Notes: generated by a model not told the origin, from the sequence alone. A DNA stretch of 64,000 nucleotides from Chiridota heheva (GCA_020152595.1 JAIGNY010001671.1:441001-505000); one strand, 5' to 3'. Positions 48,408-61,951 are shown, counted from the stretch's first letter. Translations and numbers: made by a program.

Positions 48408-48478
48408 CAAATCTTTTTTTTTTAAAGTTATTTTTTCTTTTTTAAAGGATGCAGACAATATCCCAAAATTTCTTCATC

Positions 48479-48738
48479 ACAAAAGTAATACTTCATCACA
48501 ACGAGTAATATTTCATTATGAAAAGTGATACTGTATCACAAAGAGTGATACTTCTCCATCACAGAGTGATAACTTATCCGAGTGATGCTGCAGCACAAAG
48601 AGTGATACTGCAACACAAAGAGTGATACTGCAACACAAAGAGTGATACTGCAACACAAAGAGTGATACTGCAACACAAAGAGTGATATTCTATCACAAAG
48701 AGTGATACTTTATCATCAAAAAGAGTGACACTTCATCA
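48479..48738 (+). repeat. 20-bp minisatellite
   Basis: About 12 units of AGTGATACTGCAACACAAAG. Four or five in the middle are nearly identical and the flanking ones are decayed (AGTGATACTTCATCACAAAG). Confidence 0.9.
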
Positions 48739-48989
48739 CAAAGATCACAAAAACTCAAACCAACCATCTCACTCAGGTTGGTATCCTTTCTTCATCGCCA
48801 CCATTGACACACAAATAAATAATCATCATTTCAATGTAATAGACAATGTACAGATGTAATAGACAATGTACAGATTATACAATAGAATACTCACACACAT
48901 GAAAATTGTCTGTACAAAACTTACCATCAAAATCAAATCCCAAAATGTGGATTCTAAGATGCAGAAGTTTACTCATAAACTATATAATA

Positions 48990-49320
48990 TGTCATTATAT
49001 GTACTCCTAAATATTGAATGTGCATTCTGAGTATTGGAATGTGTACTCTTTTGAGTATATGATTGTATACTCCATGTGTACTCACTTTGAATGTATCTGA
49101 GAGTGCATTTATACTCATAAGTATTTGAATGGTATTACTCCTCTTGAGTAAAAGGGTCTTAATCATGAGTACTAGGTGTTACTCCAAAGTATCAGAATGC
49201 GTATTACTCTTAAAGTATCATCAAATATACTTCGCTTGAGTATTTGATTGTGCACTTTTGATTGTAATTTAATGTTTGTAGTATCAGAATGTCCTCTCTG
49301 AGTATGAGAGGGCTCCTATG
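48990..49320 (+). repeat. Degenerate GAGTAT/TACTC repeat
   Basis: Loose repetition of GAATGTGTACTC and GAGTATTTGATTG at about 30-40 bp spacing, both strands being used, so GAGTA/TACTC inverted pairs abound. Non-coding. Confidence 0.55.
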
Positions 49321-51356
49321 ACCTGACTGCTATGAGAATCATCAAATCTACATTTCAATAATGAGACTCCTCGGCAATTGTATTGGAATGGACATCACAT
49401 TTTTCCCTTCATTTCTTGCATATCTTAGTGAATACACATTTTCCCTATGTTAAAAGAATATCCCCTAAATCTGACCAAAATGACATGCCATTAATAAACA
49501 ACTTCTTACAGCGTTCATTCCAACTAAGAAGAGTCAACGAAAAAAAGAACGCAGCTTACGAACTTTTTCAAAGACATTTTTTTGGAGAAATACTTTTCAC
49601 TACACCAAAATATAATGAAATAATAAACACCTATTCAAATCGCTATCTATAATACATTAGGATTAACAGATATCAACTTGTTAAGGTACAAATATTTTAA
49701 TTACAAAGGTACAAATATTTTAATTACAATCCCAGACAACAGTACTTTTTCCCTTCCCCTTATACCCCTAATCAATGTTGCAGATACATTACCAAAACCT
49801 TTTATTTCAAATCACATGCCAACAATGTCACATGCCAACAATGACTAGGGGTGGAAGGGGAAAAAGTGCCAAGACGACTTTTAGTTTTTATACTTTTGTA
49901 GCTTTTTTACTGATTGTAGTTTTTATTATCAATATTTCTGATAAAAGTATATATTTATCACATTTTCATATATGATTAATAAAAAATAAAAAATTCTAGC
50001 TGCTATTTGTTATTGGATCTCACATTGAAACTATAAAAAAAATATTACTATTTTCTTACATACCAAAACCAGGCTCAGTTTTAGAAACAACACATTAATA
50101 AATCTCACTGAAATTTGTAAACCTTCAAACGTTTGACAAGAATCTGCTACAAAAATGTACTTTATAATGACTTCTTATGTTCAAGTTACAAGCTTAGTGA
50201 CAATCCCTTCTTCCTCATTGTTCCCCAAATCATTTTTTAAAGATATAGAATATATTGTCAACTATTTAAGAAAAGAATGATGAGATTGTAAGAAATAAAA
50301 AAAAAGTTTTTGTTTTAAATATTATGGATGGATTTAGGATTTGGTCTTAATAACCACACTACATACGCAATAGCTTCACCTGCAAGCACAAATACGACAC
50401 CTTGGTGAGTTACATATTGACGTTCAATTCTTAACTGGAAAGTAAATCAGTAAGAAATGAAGTATAAATGTATTTGCTTCAATTAATTTCAATACTTATT
50501 TGATGTACTTTTTAAAGATTTTTATTTAAAGGACGAACGCAGCTTAACACTGATGGTTTTTGAAATCCTCACAGCCCTTTCTCTGAAATAAGTTCTTTCT
50601 GGGCAAAAATTGAAAGTTAGACAAGAAAATAAAGTTTTGTTTGTGTTAAGTTATATATTTATACATTAATATAATTATGCATTCTAATGGTCCTTTATAG
50701 GCTGCTTTTCATTCCTGTGTCTATATAACTGCTACACTTTTTTCATTCAAATACAAACTATTTATTTTGTTTATAGCCGTAACAAGGAACATATATATAT
50801 TTTTATCAAAATTGATTGAAATTTTTGTACTGATATATTCTACTAAGAATTACTGCAAAATAACTTACTTCTGTATGTAGTGAAATTAACGAAAACAACT
50901 TGGAAAACAAAAAAATGAAATTACTGGTAAATAACTCAACAGATTCAAAATGTATTTATTTATTATTTAATCAGGAAAGTTGTTTGACACCATAAATATC
51001 TCATCAATATTTGTGTAATATGTATCTATTCCCTTCAAGTTGGAGACTAGATAAAAGATATGTTTCATCATTATATTCTTCATTGATAATTTATTTTCTA
51101 GTGTTTAGAAATTTACTTCACAATGCAGTATAAGACAAATACAGATGTGCAGTTAAAAAAGATGTCAAATTGCCGTAAAATAAATGACAGATCTGAAACG
51201 TGACAAACAACACAAACTAAAAATTTCTGACCTTATTAAACTGACATAGAAGAACTCACTCTCAACAACAGCCTCAGGACATGTTAGTGCTAAAAATATC
51301 TTATTATTGGCTGTACTTTTCTTCAAATCATTGAATGTCAACAAGGGTGTTTCAGC

Positions 51357-51364
51357 TGACGTCA
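51357..51364. promoter_or_regulatory. Palindromic CRE (TGACGTCA) upstream of THAP relic
   Basis: A perfect 8-bp CREB/ATF palindrome, followed within 15 bp by a TCACATGA-type E-box region. It lies about 130 bp before the THAP-like exon in a locally CpG-richer stretch, so it could be a remnant of that unit's promoter. Function is inferred from motif and position only. Confidence 0.35.
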
Positions 51365-51495
51365 CGAGGTCACATGACTTTGTTTACATCGCCATTTGAC
51401 GGAAAAACCATTGTCATCTGCTGTACACTTAATTAGACTTACATACCTTTGCATGTTGTTATATAAGATTATTTTTGTAAGATAATTACGCCAGA

Positions 51496-51663
51496 ATCTT
51501 GCTGGCCTTTGGTTGCACTAATAGATGTGTGCGGGGGAATAAAAAGACATTTCCTTAATTTCCATCTGCTCCTGTTCGACGTTCAAAGTGGGTTTCTGCT
51601 GAGAGACGTGACGGCTTTAACCTATGGTTTACACTAGGATTTGCAGCGAGCACTTTATATCAG
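51496..51663 (+). pseudogene. Degraded THAP zinc-finger exon
   Basis: THAP domains are C2CH zinc-binding DNA-binding modules found in host regulators and P-element-type transposases. Here LAFGCTNRCVRGNKKTFP is followed by FPSAPVRRSKWVSAERRDGF and, after a shift of frame, TRICSEHFIS. This matches the order of THAP landmarks (AxGC, FP, KW, R-DGF, ICSEHF). An in-frame TAA follows the first FP, and the cysteine pair expected before AFGC reads Leu-Leu, so it cannot encode a working finger as it stands. The block ends at CAG|GTATGT, a good donor at the place where THAP exons often end. It may be a host gene relic or part of an old P-type DNA transposon. Confidence 0.6.
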
Positions 51664-52924
51664 GTATGTAGCTTTGTCTGAGTATAACGAACAATCAGCT
51701 GGCGTTAACATTAAAGTTACTCTTTATATACCCTGTGAATATTTAAAACTTAAGGGAAATATTAAGTGAAATCATAAGCGAACAAAAAACTGCAATTAAT
51801 CAAATTTGCTGAACTGCTACTGGTAGGTTAGTATGTTTGTTGTACGTGTGATGTGACTTGAGCTGTGTTTAGATGCGTGAAACGAAACGACACCGCTGGT
51901 TTGCAAAATGGAGTCCAGTTGAGTTAGAGTCACGTGATGAAATCCCTCTATACCTTTCTTTCATTACACTACCTAGAAAACAACAAATGCACCAATTTGG
52001 AAAAAAAGAGACTGATCATAAGTATGCATCGTACTGCACATACAGAATGAATCGGAATAAAACCTTAGAAACATCTCACACCAAATTTATTTTTGGTTTC
52101 AACAGTCTTTTGATGACAAAACTTAACAGTATTACATTATAAGTCATCTTTACCACAGATAAAATCTTAACCTAAAAGCTGCAATCATCAAATATTGTAC
52201 CAATATTATCCACCTAAATATTGTATTCTTCTCCTGCTTTCCGACTTAAAAAAAATAAGGCTTTAGTGGTTTCAAAATAAAAGGAGCCAAGTAACATGCA
52301 TAAATATTCCTTCACTGGAGCACACAATCTGGAATGTGGAAATTAAACAAAAAAAATCCTTCCACGCATACAAAAAACCATCATTCAGTTTCGCAATGAG
52401 AAAAAGCAACTTTTACAATAACTTCAAGTATCATTTTCAGAGGTCACACCTTTTAGGGTAAAACCTCTTTCACAGAGAAATTACTCAATGAATACAAGCT
52501 ATTCAGAAGTCGTGTACCTCATACAGGTTATGAGATTGTTACAAAATAAAACAACAGTTACAGAATATCCTTTTGTTTTCTTTCCTTATGTAATACAATT
52601 TGATTCAAAGCAAGTGTTTTCAAAATATATTTCCCAAGCTTTTTTGACTTGACCAAAGAGCTCAACAATTGCATCCATACAAACATTGAACCATTACATC
52701 AACTGCAACGACCTTTTCTTCTCACAAGGCTATCAAAAACAACACAAAAGATCTGAAATATTATGAAAGAAATTTTATTGCAAGAAATCAAATTTTTGCA
52801 TCATTTTTGTGCTTGCGATTTTGGCATGACACTCGAGTTTGCAAAAGTGAAATAAACAAGTGAAATAATGCATGACCAATGGGCAACTTCCATATAAAGG
52901 CATTTGGCACAAGAGTGGCTTATG

Positions 52925-52952
52925 TGACCTGATTATGACCTGAAGTTGACCT
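52925..52952 (-). promoter_or_regulatory. Triple DR5 nuclear-receptor-type half-site array
   Basis: On the + strand TGACCT occurs at 52925-52930, 52936-52941 and 52947-52952, each pair separated by exactly 5 bp (GATTA, GAAGT). On the minus strand this is AGGTCA-N5-AGGTCA-N5-AGGTCA. AGGTCA direct repeats spaced by 5 are the classical RAR/RXR retinoic-acid response layout. All three half-sites are perfect. No nearby promoter or gene is recognised, the closest called exons being 61952-62116 (minus strand) and the THAP relic. Confidence 0.5.
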
Positions 52953-54182
52953 AGCTAGCCATTCAAACTTTACCATCACTTGTAAGTTAATTTGCTTCGG
53001 GGTTGATGACAATTCCTCACGGCTAGTCCAACGAACCACTGGATGATGGGAACACAAGAATGTGATCAACTGTGGTGGTGGGAGAGCACCTTGCCTCGTA
53101 GGAATGTGGGAAGCTGTCTGACGAGCCTGCACTCGAACTCAATGCCTCAAAAACCATCACATGCCTTCCTCCTGCAGGAAAAATTAAGAGCAACATTGTA
53201 ATATGAGTGCCAATTCAATGCTTAATACAGTTGGGAACATGACCTTGCTATATGACCGTTACTGCGATATTATTACTTTCTGAGGCCTTGACCCGGAAGT
53301 TCGAATTGAGCATTTTGGGTTACTAACACGATCAATCCCGAATGAATCCAGATAATTCAAATTGCTCTAACTTAGGTAGTTTCAATGTTCGTCACTACTG
53401 GAGAAGATGAAATGACGTACAAGACATTATATTTCGGGTTAAATCGGATCTGAGCATTTTAGTCTCGGTAAAGTTCCCAAAATAAAGATTTTTTATGGCC
53501 CAGTTTGTGATGATCTTTGAAAAGGTAAGATTCGTCAATCGTCTTTTTGATCTGTGAAAGTCACTTTTCCTCATAGCAGACATTTTTTTTTATTAAGCTC
53601 AGTATGCTTTTTAAAAGTGAACTATTAGTGTCGTCAAATTTAAGCCACTTTTAAGTACTTTTAGTGGATGAAAATGCTCGGGAAAAATGCCAGTCCAAAT
53701 TCTCACTTCTTTGACTTAATTTCCTTCCTAACGTGATAAGGTGTGGCTTTTCCGTAAGACTAGGTTGATATTATGGCAATGCATTGAGACATGGGATGGA
53801 ATTATGCAAAATAAAATTAATTTGGTTGTACGATTATTGACAGAGCTTACGGATATAAACAAATGATATTCTTGTTACCGTTATCCACAATTTGGGATTT
53901 GCTTGTACTAGGTTAAGGCCTACCAAAGAACGATCTGTTTAGGCACCAGATACTTAGACTCAACTGCTAGGCCAAGTGGTGCTGGCAGTAGGCATACTAG
54001 GTCTAACGTTTAGTACTAAGGCCTACTAGGGCCTTTACTGTAGTATGATCCGAATTTGTAAGCCACCTTAGGCGAAGTCGGACAAAATTGTTATGTCAAA
54101 AACGTCCATTTTCATGATTGATGAGTACAGAGTAGGCATATGAAGGTGCATAAGAGACATATAAGGCCTAACCTAGATCATG

Positions 54183-54260
54183 GTCCTGCCTACTGTGGTG
54201 TAGCGGTATTATACCTGTCTACAGACCACGAGGCCCTGGGTTCAAGCCTGGATTGGGTAG
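54183..54260 (+). mobile_element. tRNA-like head, candidate SINE
   Basis: TGGTGTAGCGG (54196-54206) fits a Pol III A box, and GGTTCAAGCC (54239-54248) fits a B box, with tRNA-like spacing of about 32 bp. The T stem does not pair and the acceptor does not close, so it is not a working tRNA. It looks like a decayed tRNA-derived SINE head. The following 160 bp (GTCGTC-rich) may be its body. Confidence 0.42.
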
Positions 54261-55359
54261 ACACGCCAGTGCACCACAACTGGTTATCAAAGGCCGTGGA
54301 CATTGACTTGGTTGTCGATGTTATGTCTGTCCTACGTCGTACCTGTGTTCTCGTCCGGGTCGTATTAAGCGTTTCGTGATAGCATAGTTACTATCATAAC
54401 CGAATACGCAGGCGACGACCCTGTCATTGTAATTGTGTGTTCACTCGTCGTCGTCACATGGCCCTGCCTCAAATACTATGTAGGCTAGGCCTAGATCCTA
54501 TTTCATTGATTGACTTACTCAGTCAGAAGTCAGACCAATAACTGAATAGTCCCTGCTTAGAAGTTAGACTAGACCAGTACTATTATGAGTCACCCCATAA
54601 ACTAATTTGCGACATAGGGCCTACCGGCAGTTGACCACATCAATTATTACATAACAGAACTTCAGCAGACAAAAACTGATCCAAGTGAATGCTGGAAATG
54701 GCAGTTCCATAAATATAATATATTAAGCATACATTCACAGCCAACAATCCCGTGTTAAATTGCCCTTAGTATTGATATTCTTACTTAAATCTGACCTAAT
54801 GATTGATATTCTTAGTGTTTTATAATATAAGCATACAACATTGATAATAATTTGCTAAATTCTAATATTACTCATTCTTTGGTGTAACATTCTTAAGAGC
54901 AACTGCAGATTCTAACACAATTTAGGAATTATAGTAGTATCCCATTTAGTTTGCATGTCCCGAAGTGTTGGAAATTTGTTAATATTTTCCGTCTTCTCTG
55001 GTATGTCCTAACTAAAGTAACAGTTTAATATACTGTAGTCCTACTAAGTATGTTGAGTAGTCATGGTCATACTCAGACAATTTCAGACTACTATGAAATA
55101 TTTGAAAATGATTAATTATGTCATCTTTTACATCAAAAACAAACTTCTGTGTCAACTTCTAAAACTGTCATGCAGACGCAATGCAGGCTGCACAGTTACA
55201 AACTAGTATGACCCTTAACATTGCATCGTGGTACTGTTAATGAACGTTGATTATTTGCTACTTTTTCGCAACTTTTTTTTTTTGTGTGTCAAAAATGTGC
55301 CAATTCACTTTTGGGATCGCAGATATAACACAAAAACCATAACATAAACCTGATATTGG

Positions 55360-55955
55360 TTTTGAACATAAATTAGTTTAAATTACAACAAAATGTTTTT
55401 GTTTTTGTTCCAGAAGCATTTTTGTCAAAATTCTGGCATCTTATCGAACCTCATAAATAAATACCTTACATGGATACAGAACACAGAATGATAGCATAGA
55501 AAGCAATTGTCCTGTTTGGCTGATGAGTGGTCCTCATCAATCAAAATAGTTTCATTCAGAGGTATGATTATAAGTAAAATCCCAGAACTTCTTCACCAAA
55601 GTGCCCGATCATACATTGTATATTTACCTTGATGTAGAAAGTTTATACAATTTGAACTAGTTTAAATTACAACAAAATGTTTTTTTGTTTGTCCCAAACA
55701 ATTTTCTCAAAATTCTGGCATGTTGATAATCTTATGTATATCTAGAAATAACAACCTCATAAATGAATACCAGAATGTTACATGGATACAGAAACAGAAT
55801 GATAACATAGCTCAAAACTTCAATTAATTTGGTCAAAAAATGTGTAATTGTGTCCTGTTTGGCTGCGGCAGAGCAATGATCAAATGTACTATATTTCCTC
55901 ATCAATCAAAATAGTTTCATTCAGAGAAATGATTATAGCTAAAATCCCAGAGCTT
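55360..55955 (+). repeat. Local tandem duplication of about 300 bp
   Basis: The copies at about 55360-55592 and 55655-55955 share TAGTTTAAATTACAACAAAA, AAAATTCTGGCAT, ACATGGATACAGAA, TGTCCTGTTTGGCTG and TCATCAATCAAAATAGTTTC in order, with indels. Non-coding. Confidence 0.8.
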
Positions 55956-57392
55956 TAGTGAGCTGATAGTTTGCATCATTATTGGTCTTTTAGAAATTTT
56001 AAATTAGAAAAAGTAAAGTGCCATGTAGCTGGTAATGGTTAATAATTACCATTTTTAACAATAATGTTATTGTTATAAAACAATAATTAATTTATATAGT
56101 GCAAAATCATGTTAAGCATTTTTATGCACTGTACAAAGAGAAATGATGTGGAAGGAGCAGGAAAATAAGTTGAACTTTTAAAGGATTCTTTTAGAATATA
56201 TTGATAAGATTTGTTGTCCATATTCTGACAGGTTGAGGCATTGAAAGATTTGTTGATACCAAATAGTCTTTTATTTGTAGCACTTCATATACACATATTT
56301 CGAAAGGCTGTCATGAAAGACTAGTGCCATCTAGAACATTTACCTAATACAGTTTGGTGCAAGAAAATATTGACAAGGAAGTCTACTTAAAAAAGCATAT
56401 TAGGTTTCAGACATAGCAAATCAAAATTTGAGCTTTATTAGGGTATGTATAATATGTGAGGTAATGCAGTAAGATATAAAATATTTTTATAGTGTAATAT
56501 ATTGTCTTTTTCTCTATTGACCTACATAATTTATTTTTCCTGTGGGATATGGCAAAGAAAAAACAAAGGTAGCTGCTCTATTTGAAACTATTGTAGATTA
56601 CAATTTTGAAGAAAAAAACAGGAAATAAAGGGCAGTTCCACTCACGAGACAACCAACACTTTGCATTTGTGTGAAGAATTATTTGTTGTGTTATATCACA
56701 AAGCTTTAAAATACTCAATTTAAAACTTAATTTAATTTTCATCATTAAGTGATGTCTGATTTAAAGCAAACATATAAAGTTTAAAAGTTTACAAATGGGT
56801 AGGTGCAAAGCTTTATGTAATTCATTATAATTGAGTTCTTGAAAATGAGGTCAGTCTATTACTGCTAGATTATGGTTACGGGTAGGGTCAACACTTAAAA
56901 CGTTTGGTTGATATTCCTTTTCATTTTTCACAAATGTGTGACATTGAATTAAAAACAAAAGAAAGGGGTTATATAAGGAAATTAGAATTTTCCCCACTCA
57001 TACATCAAGAGGAACATAAAGAGGAACAAAAATTTGTATATTTTGGTCTGAAAATTCAAAATGCTCTAAAATGGTCAATTTTTAACCGATTTGGATGATT
57101 TATTTTTTGCTGTTTTCCATGGATTTTAAAGCAATTTAGCATAAGTTGCTGCTACAAATCCATATATCTTTAAAGAAGCACTTATACATATGAAGGGTTT
57201 AATGCATTGCTTATTTGTGATAAAGTTGAAACAAGACTTACATTTGAACCAAAAGAGATAAATAAATTGTACTATCAAATAAACTATTTTCTTTGACTTT
57301 TCTTAAGTGTTATGTGAATGTTTGTATTTGTGTACCATTTATCACCTAATTACTTATCTTTAAATTCATCTGCCTCAAAGAAGGATAGACAT

Positions 57393-58435
57393 TAGAGCTG
57401 TGACCGTTTAGCGTGTACTCGCTACACGCTCGAAAATCTTGTAAACGTTTACTAAATACTTCATTGTGAGTAATCTTTTTTCATACATTATAGGCCTAGT
57501 TTCTTGCCGTTGAAAATCAATATTCATGATTCAAATCACACACACATTCGGCTGAAAAAATTCCAATCAATGATTTTTTACAAACTCTAAACCCGATTAG
57601 TATAATCTTTTTTAAATGTGCGAATCACAAATGCGCAGTAATCACCAATGAATGGGGATATTATGCACTTTGATTTCGCCGAAATCTGAGTAATCTAACT
57701 TGTAAAATGCACTGCGAATGTGCAGCAGTAAACAGTGAAACTAACAATAGGCCTAACGTTAGGCCATAAGGCTTTAAATCCCCACGCAATTAAGGCCCGT
57801 TTCATCGACCAAAAACACTTGAATCGTGACAATCAGTACATTTACATGTAAATATTACCTGATGAGTCAAATAAATTTTGCAAGAAAGAAAAATATTGCA
57901 TAATAAATAAACAGAAAAAGGTTTTAACAAAGCTAAAATTCTGCATGCTTCGCAAAGATGGCGGCCATTTTTTTCGAGAGGACTGATATTTCAGAACTTC
58001 CTGGTGGTGGCGTAGTTTTGAAATGTTTTTCTGGCGAGGTTTATCATAGGCCTCAATATGCAAGATTTTCACAGAACTTTGAAAGCCGTGAGCGAATAGG
58101 ACAAACAAGTTCGCGATGTTGAGTTTAAATGACATTGAAAGGAAGTTATCTGTTCTATCTAAACTGAATTTCCATGCTTATTTTCCATAAAAATGATGAT
58201 TAATACTGTAAAAGTAAACTTTTTATGATTTGGAAAGCAAAACTCAGCGTCTATTTGGGCAATGCAGTGAGTACTTTTGCCATACTAGTTGCGCGATTTT
58301 TTTACTTTGCCTCGTAGTTTTGGAACAATTTTGGTGTATTTCCGAAAATTACGGTACTAAACTCATGTACACGATACACGCTCCCTTTTTTGGCGTGTAC
58401 ACGTTTACTAAAATCCCTAAACGTTCACAGCTCTA
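57393..58435. mobile_element. hAT-type DNA transposon, family 2 copy B
   Basis: Same family as 13141-14200, with matching ends and the same GATGGCGGCCATTTTT motif near 57958. The perfect 8-bp target duplication is ATAGACAT (57385-57392 and 58436-58443). It is 1043 bp with no coding region. The two copies differ by small indels and scattered substitutions, so both are past insertions of a common source. Confidence 0.94.
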
Positions 58436-60176
58436 ATAGACATACCAGTTTTGTATGTATTTTGTGTTTTAAGTTACTGTACATCTGATGGAGCCACTTT
58501 TTAATTGAAATAGCAAACAGGCTTATTGTAACAGACCTGCATGGTACACATGAATGTCCTGCATTCGCAAAGTAATGTGTTGTGTAACACTAAACCAATC
58601 CAATAATATATTGGTTTATTTTTGTCAGAAGCAAGGATGGAAAGTATAAAAGTAATACTGAAAAGATTTTCTATGCAATCTGACAGCCCAGAGAAACATG
58701 ACCAGTTTTGAAATGCTTATTCTTGAAATGATTTAATAGATAATGGGAAAAGAGTAATGCACCATCAGTTGTAAAATTTAATTGGATTTGAAAAACAAAA
58801 GTGCTACAATGATTTCATTGAAAATTGTGAAGCAGATTTTCCAGGGGCGAAAGAAAATCACATTGTGTTGAAAATACCTTTTATTCAAATATTGATGTAT
58901 GTCTGTTACAGAGGTACATTTTCCCTTAAAAATGAAAAATTGCTATCATGATCTTAGTTTGGATATGCTCATTGGGTTGGGGACTCTGTAGTACTGTGGT
59001 GGTGCCACATTTGGTAATTTATTGGGTTATACCACTCATGTGAAGCATTCAGCTTTTTCTGAAAACGGTTCATTCACACAGAAGAGGGGATGGAATTCAA
59101 TGGAAAATTTGCAGTGGCTTAAAATAACTTGATTTTTGTTTGGAACTTGAAATCACTTCGGATCATTCAGGTTATCTTCAAGCACATCGAGATGAAAACA
59201 GTATCACAACATTGACAGACTGACAGATAGTGACAAGAAAACCCGGCACAGCTCTCGATCTGACTATATCACTTGTACGCCTTATAGTCACTAATTTTCC
59301 TATCATTTTACTCCTCTCAGGCCTTTTCCATGATTGTTTGTGATAGGTTGCCCCAGCCCTCATAATACTGCTTTAATATTATAGGTCATCCCACCGCCCG
59401 TGGTGGGTACTGCTCCTCAGCGGTGTTATGTATACCCCTTACATGCAACTATTTATGATCTTCTATTGTTTCAAGAGTTTTATTCTCCAATGGATTGCTT
59501 AGTGACAGTGCCCTTCATGTCCCACCCTATTCACTCCCAACTGAGAGTTTGCCCCACATTGCACAGAAGAACCACTTAAATTCATGACAGACTTATTTAA
59601 AGCTTTAATGTTAATTACACCAAGTCTGGAGTTCCATGTTACACAGGTGAGTTATAAAAGTTTCAGAGGTAAACATTCCTACCAGGTGTGTAACAACATG
59701 GTTGGTAAATAGCAGAGACGTGACTATAAGGGGGTGGGGTTGTGGTGCCTCCCCCCCCCCAAAAAAAAAATGGGACGCCAGTTGGAAAATTAACATGGCA
59801 ATTAGAAATCCAACCCTCATAAATCCACCCAGTTGGGGAACTAATGCCTCACTCCCCCCACCCCCTCCCCCTCTCCCACCACCAATATTCAAAGACCTGA
59901 GCTAAATCAGAATACCCCAGCGACGTTTTTGGTAAGGAGACACAAGTGACTTGGAGATAAAAGTGTCAGCATATCAGGTTTGTGTTTTTATTCCCAGGGT
60001 CACTAACCAATGAGGTACCACTTTTAATGGATAAATCTTCACACTATGCCAGTGTGTTTAAAGTGTTTGCGTACATCTCAACGTAAATGTAAGTGGCTTA
60101 AGCAATGTCATATAGTAAACACTTGGACAAGGGCCCCTGAACACAATATCCCCATGGACGATAGCTACACTACTGA

Positions 60177-60371
60177 TTGTGGTGTAGCCAGCATTAAAAA
60201 AGTGAGGGGTCCAAGACCCCCTTCAAAGACAAAGTGTTCAAATTTAGCCTAATTCTAAAGGTAATTTTGAAAAACAAAATATACATAAACAACAAAGATT
60301 ATCCCAATTTTTAAAAAATTTCTGTGAAAAGGGGTTCCCCCCACCCATTTCACCCTGTGGCTACACCACTG
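60177..60371. mobile_element. Small hAT-type MITE
   Basis: The ends TTGTGGTGTAGCC and GGCTACACCACTG are inverted and resemble the common hAT terminus CAGTGGCGTAGCC. Flanks ACTACTGA (60169-60176) and ACTACAGA (60372-60379) give an 8-bp duplication with one mismatch. It is 195 bp and non-coding. Confidence 0.68.
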
Positions 60372-61951
60372 ACTACAGAGCATGTTGAAGTTCCATGCTA
60401 TGTATATGAGAATAGCTGAGAATAGCTGCACATTAACATTTTTTCAATTTATTTTGGGTGCCTGCCCCTTCACAGTTATGTGTTCTAAATAATTCAACAA
60501 GGGGGTTCCCATTAAACAGTGCTGACCTATTAAAAGGAAGAGAGGGAGAAGAGGGGGGGGGAGGGGGGTTGGTCCATGATAAAAAGCCCAACTTTTGCCA
60601 CAAAATACCAAAAAAGTAATAGATAAACAACTCATTTTCCAGGCAAAATATGAAAGCTGTCATGGTTTGGGGTCTAGAGCCCCTCTCACTAAATTTCAGA
60701 AAATTGTGTTCAATTGTTGGCTGATACAAAAAATTTCTCAATTTGTGGTAAATGTTACCCATATTATTAAATGAGGTAAATTAGGTCCGTAAAATACTTA
60801 TGGGGCCTACTTATCTATCTAAACTTGACAGTTATGAAAATTGGGAGGTATCTAGTTTTTCAAACGCTAAAGCTGATATGACTGGTAGTCTCGAAATTAG
60901 GTAAGAAATTACTTTTATAAATCACAAAATAAACTCTTTCTCTTGATATACAATTGAATCTAAGAGTATTTTGTAAACCTCAAGCGTTTATTTTCCCCTC
61001 CAATAGCATCAGTTGTTCTTAAGAGGCAGGAGCGCTGTAGATCATCTATTGGTGTTGTACATCACGTTTTACAGACATACACTCAATGCGCATGTGTTAT
61101 AATCATGGCATCCAATTCAAACCGACAGCGGGTCAAATCAAATTTTGATATAACTTTTCTTAGGATCTTGTTTGTGATTTGTCCTAAGATAAATTTGAAT
61201 TATTTTTTTTCATAGCTTAAACAACATTTGGTTTAACTTCACGAATTGGTAAGTTGTTTTTCTGTAATTTTCATCCTTTTTGTATTGGTCGGTTGTCAAT
61301 TTTATTACGGTTTTTATATTTTGTGGGCTGTTGTGCAAAAAGTAGTGCTCACATTGTGACATAAAGCGATGTCGTTAATTCTGAAAAGTTGTATCTTTTA
61401 TCGTGCATCCATCGATAAATAAGTGTTCTTCGGTTTTAAAGCAAATTGCCCTAATCTAGAACAGAGATTAAATGGAAATTCATCACTCGAATTCAAATTG
61501 ATTGTCACATGATTTTGATAAAGTTTTTGGGTCAATCGAGTCATGTTTCCGACTAAATACAAATTAAAGTAATTACACCCCCTTCCTCTATAAAAATTAT
61601 TTTAAAATAATTTATTTGTGAGACAAAATACAGGGTGAATTGTCAAACCGTTTCAGCTTGCTCTTATAGCAATTTTATAATCACCTGCCACGATTTACTT
61701 GCAGCATGTAGATTTATCCAAAACCAGTAATAAAAGCAAAATAAATATATATAAAACAAGTCTAAAAACATAATATGCGCATGATAACAAAGTATCCGAT
61801 TAAGTTCCATTTTATAAAAGCCGAAGTACTTATTTATGTATACTTAAAATAGAGGACAGCAAAATATTTTGAGAAGAAAAACCAATGTCAGATATGTAAA
61901 AGCAATAACAACAGTTGATTCAGTAAGAGTCAAAGTTTTCTATCCACTCAC

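Larger units (their letters stand above)
46576..51356. other. AT-rich non-coding region
   Basis: Holds the MITE 48164-48407, the 20-bp array and the GAGTAT repeat. A 19-bp direct duplication (GGTACAAATATTTTAATTAC) lies near 49685-49728. No gene recognised. Confidence 0.45.
52953..61951. other. Mostly non-coding, upstream of the orphan exon in + coordinates
   Basis: Apart from hAT family 2 copy B, the tRNA-like head, the 300-bp duplication and the small hAT MITE, I see no gene. Homopolymer runs of C and A adjoin near 59751-59770. Downstream exons of the minus-strand gene should lie here or beyond but were not recognised. Confidence 0.4.

Noticed and set aside
51873-52142. 89-codon + strand frame after the THAP relic
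   Set aside because: Considered as a continuation of the THAP unit, but no recognisable domain, and no acceptor consistent with the 51663 donor stood out.
54183-54260. Functional tRNA gene
   Set aside because: A and B boxes are present, but the T stem and acceptor stem do not pair; treated as a decayed SINE head.
61105-61220. Short + strand frame starting MASNSNRQRV
   Set aside because: About 38 codons, AT-rich second half, no recognised domain and no clear splice sites. A TGCGCATG element nearby is suggestive of a promoter but not enough.
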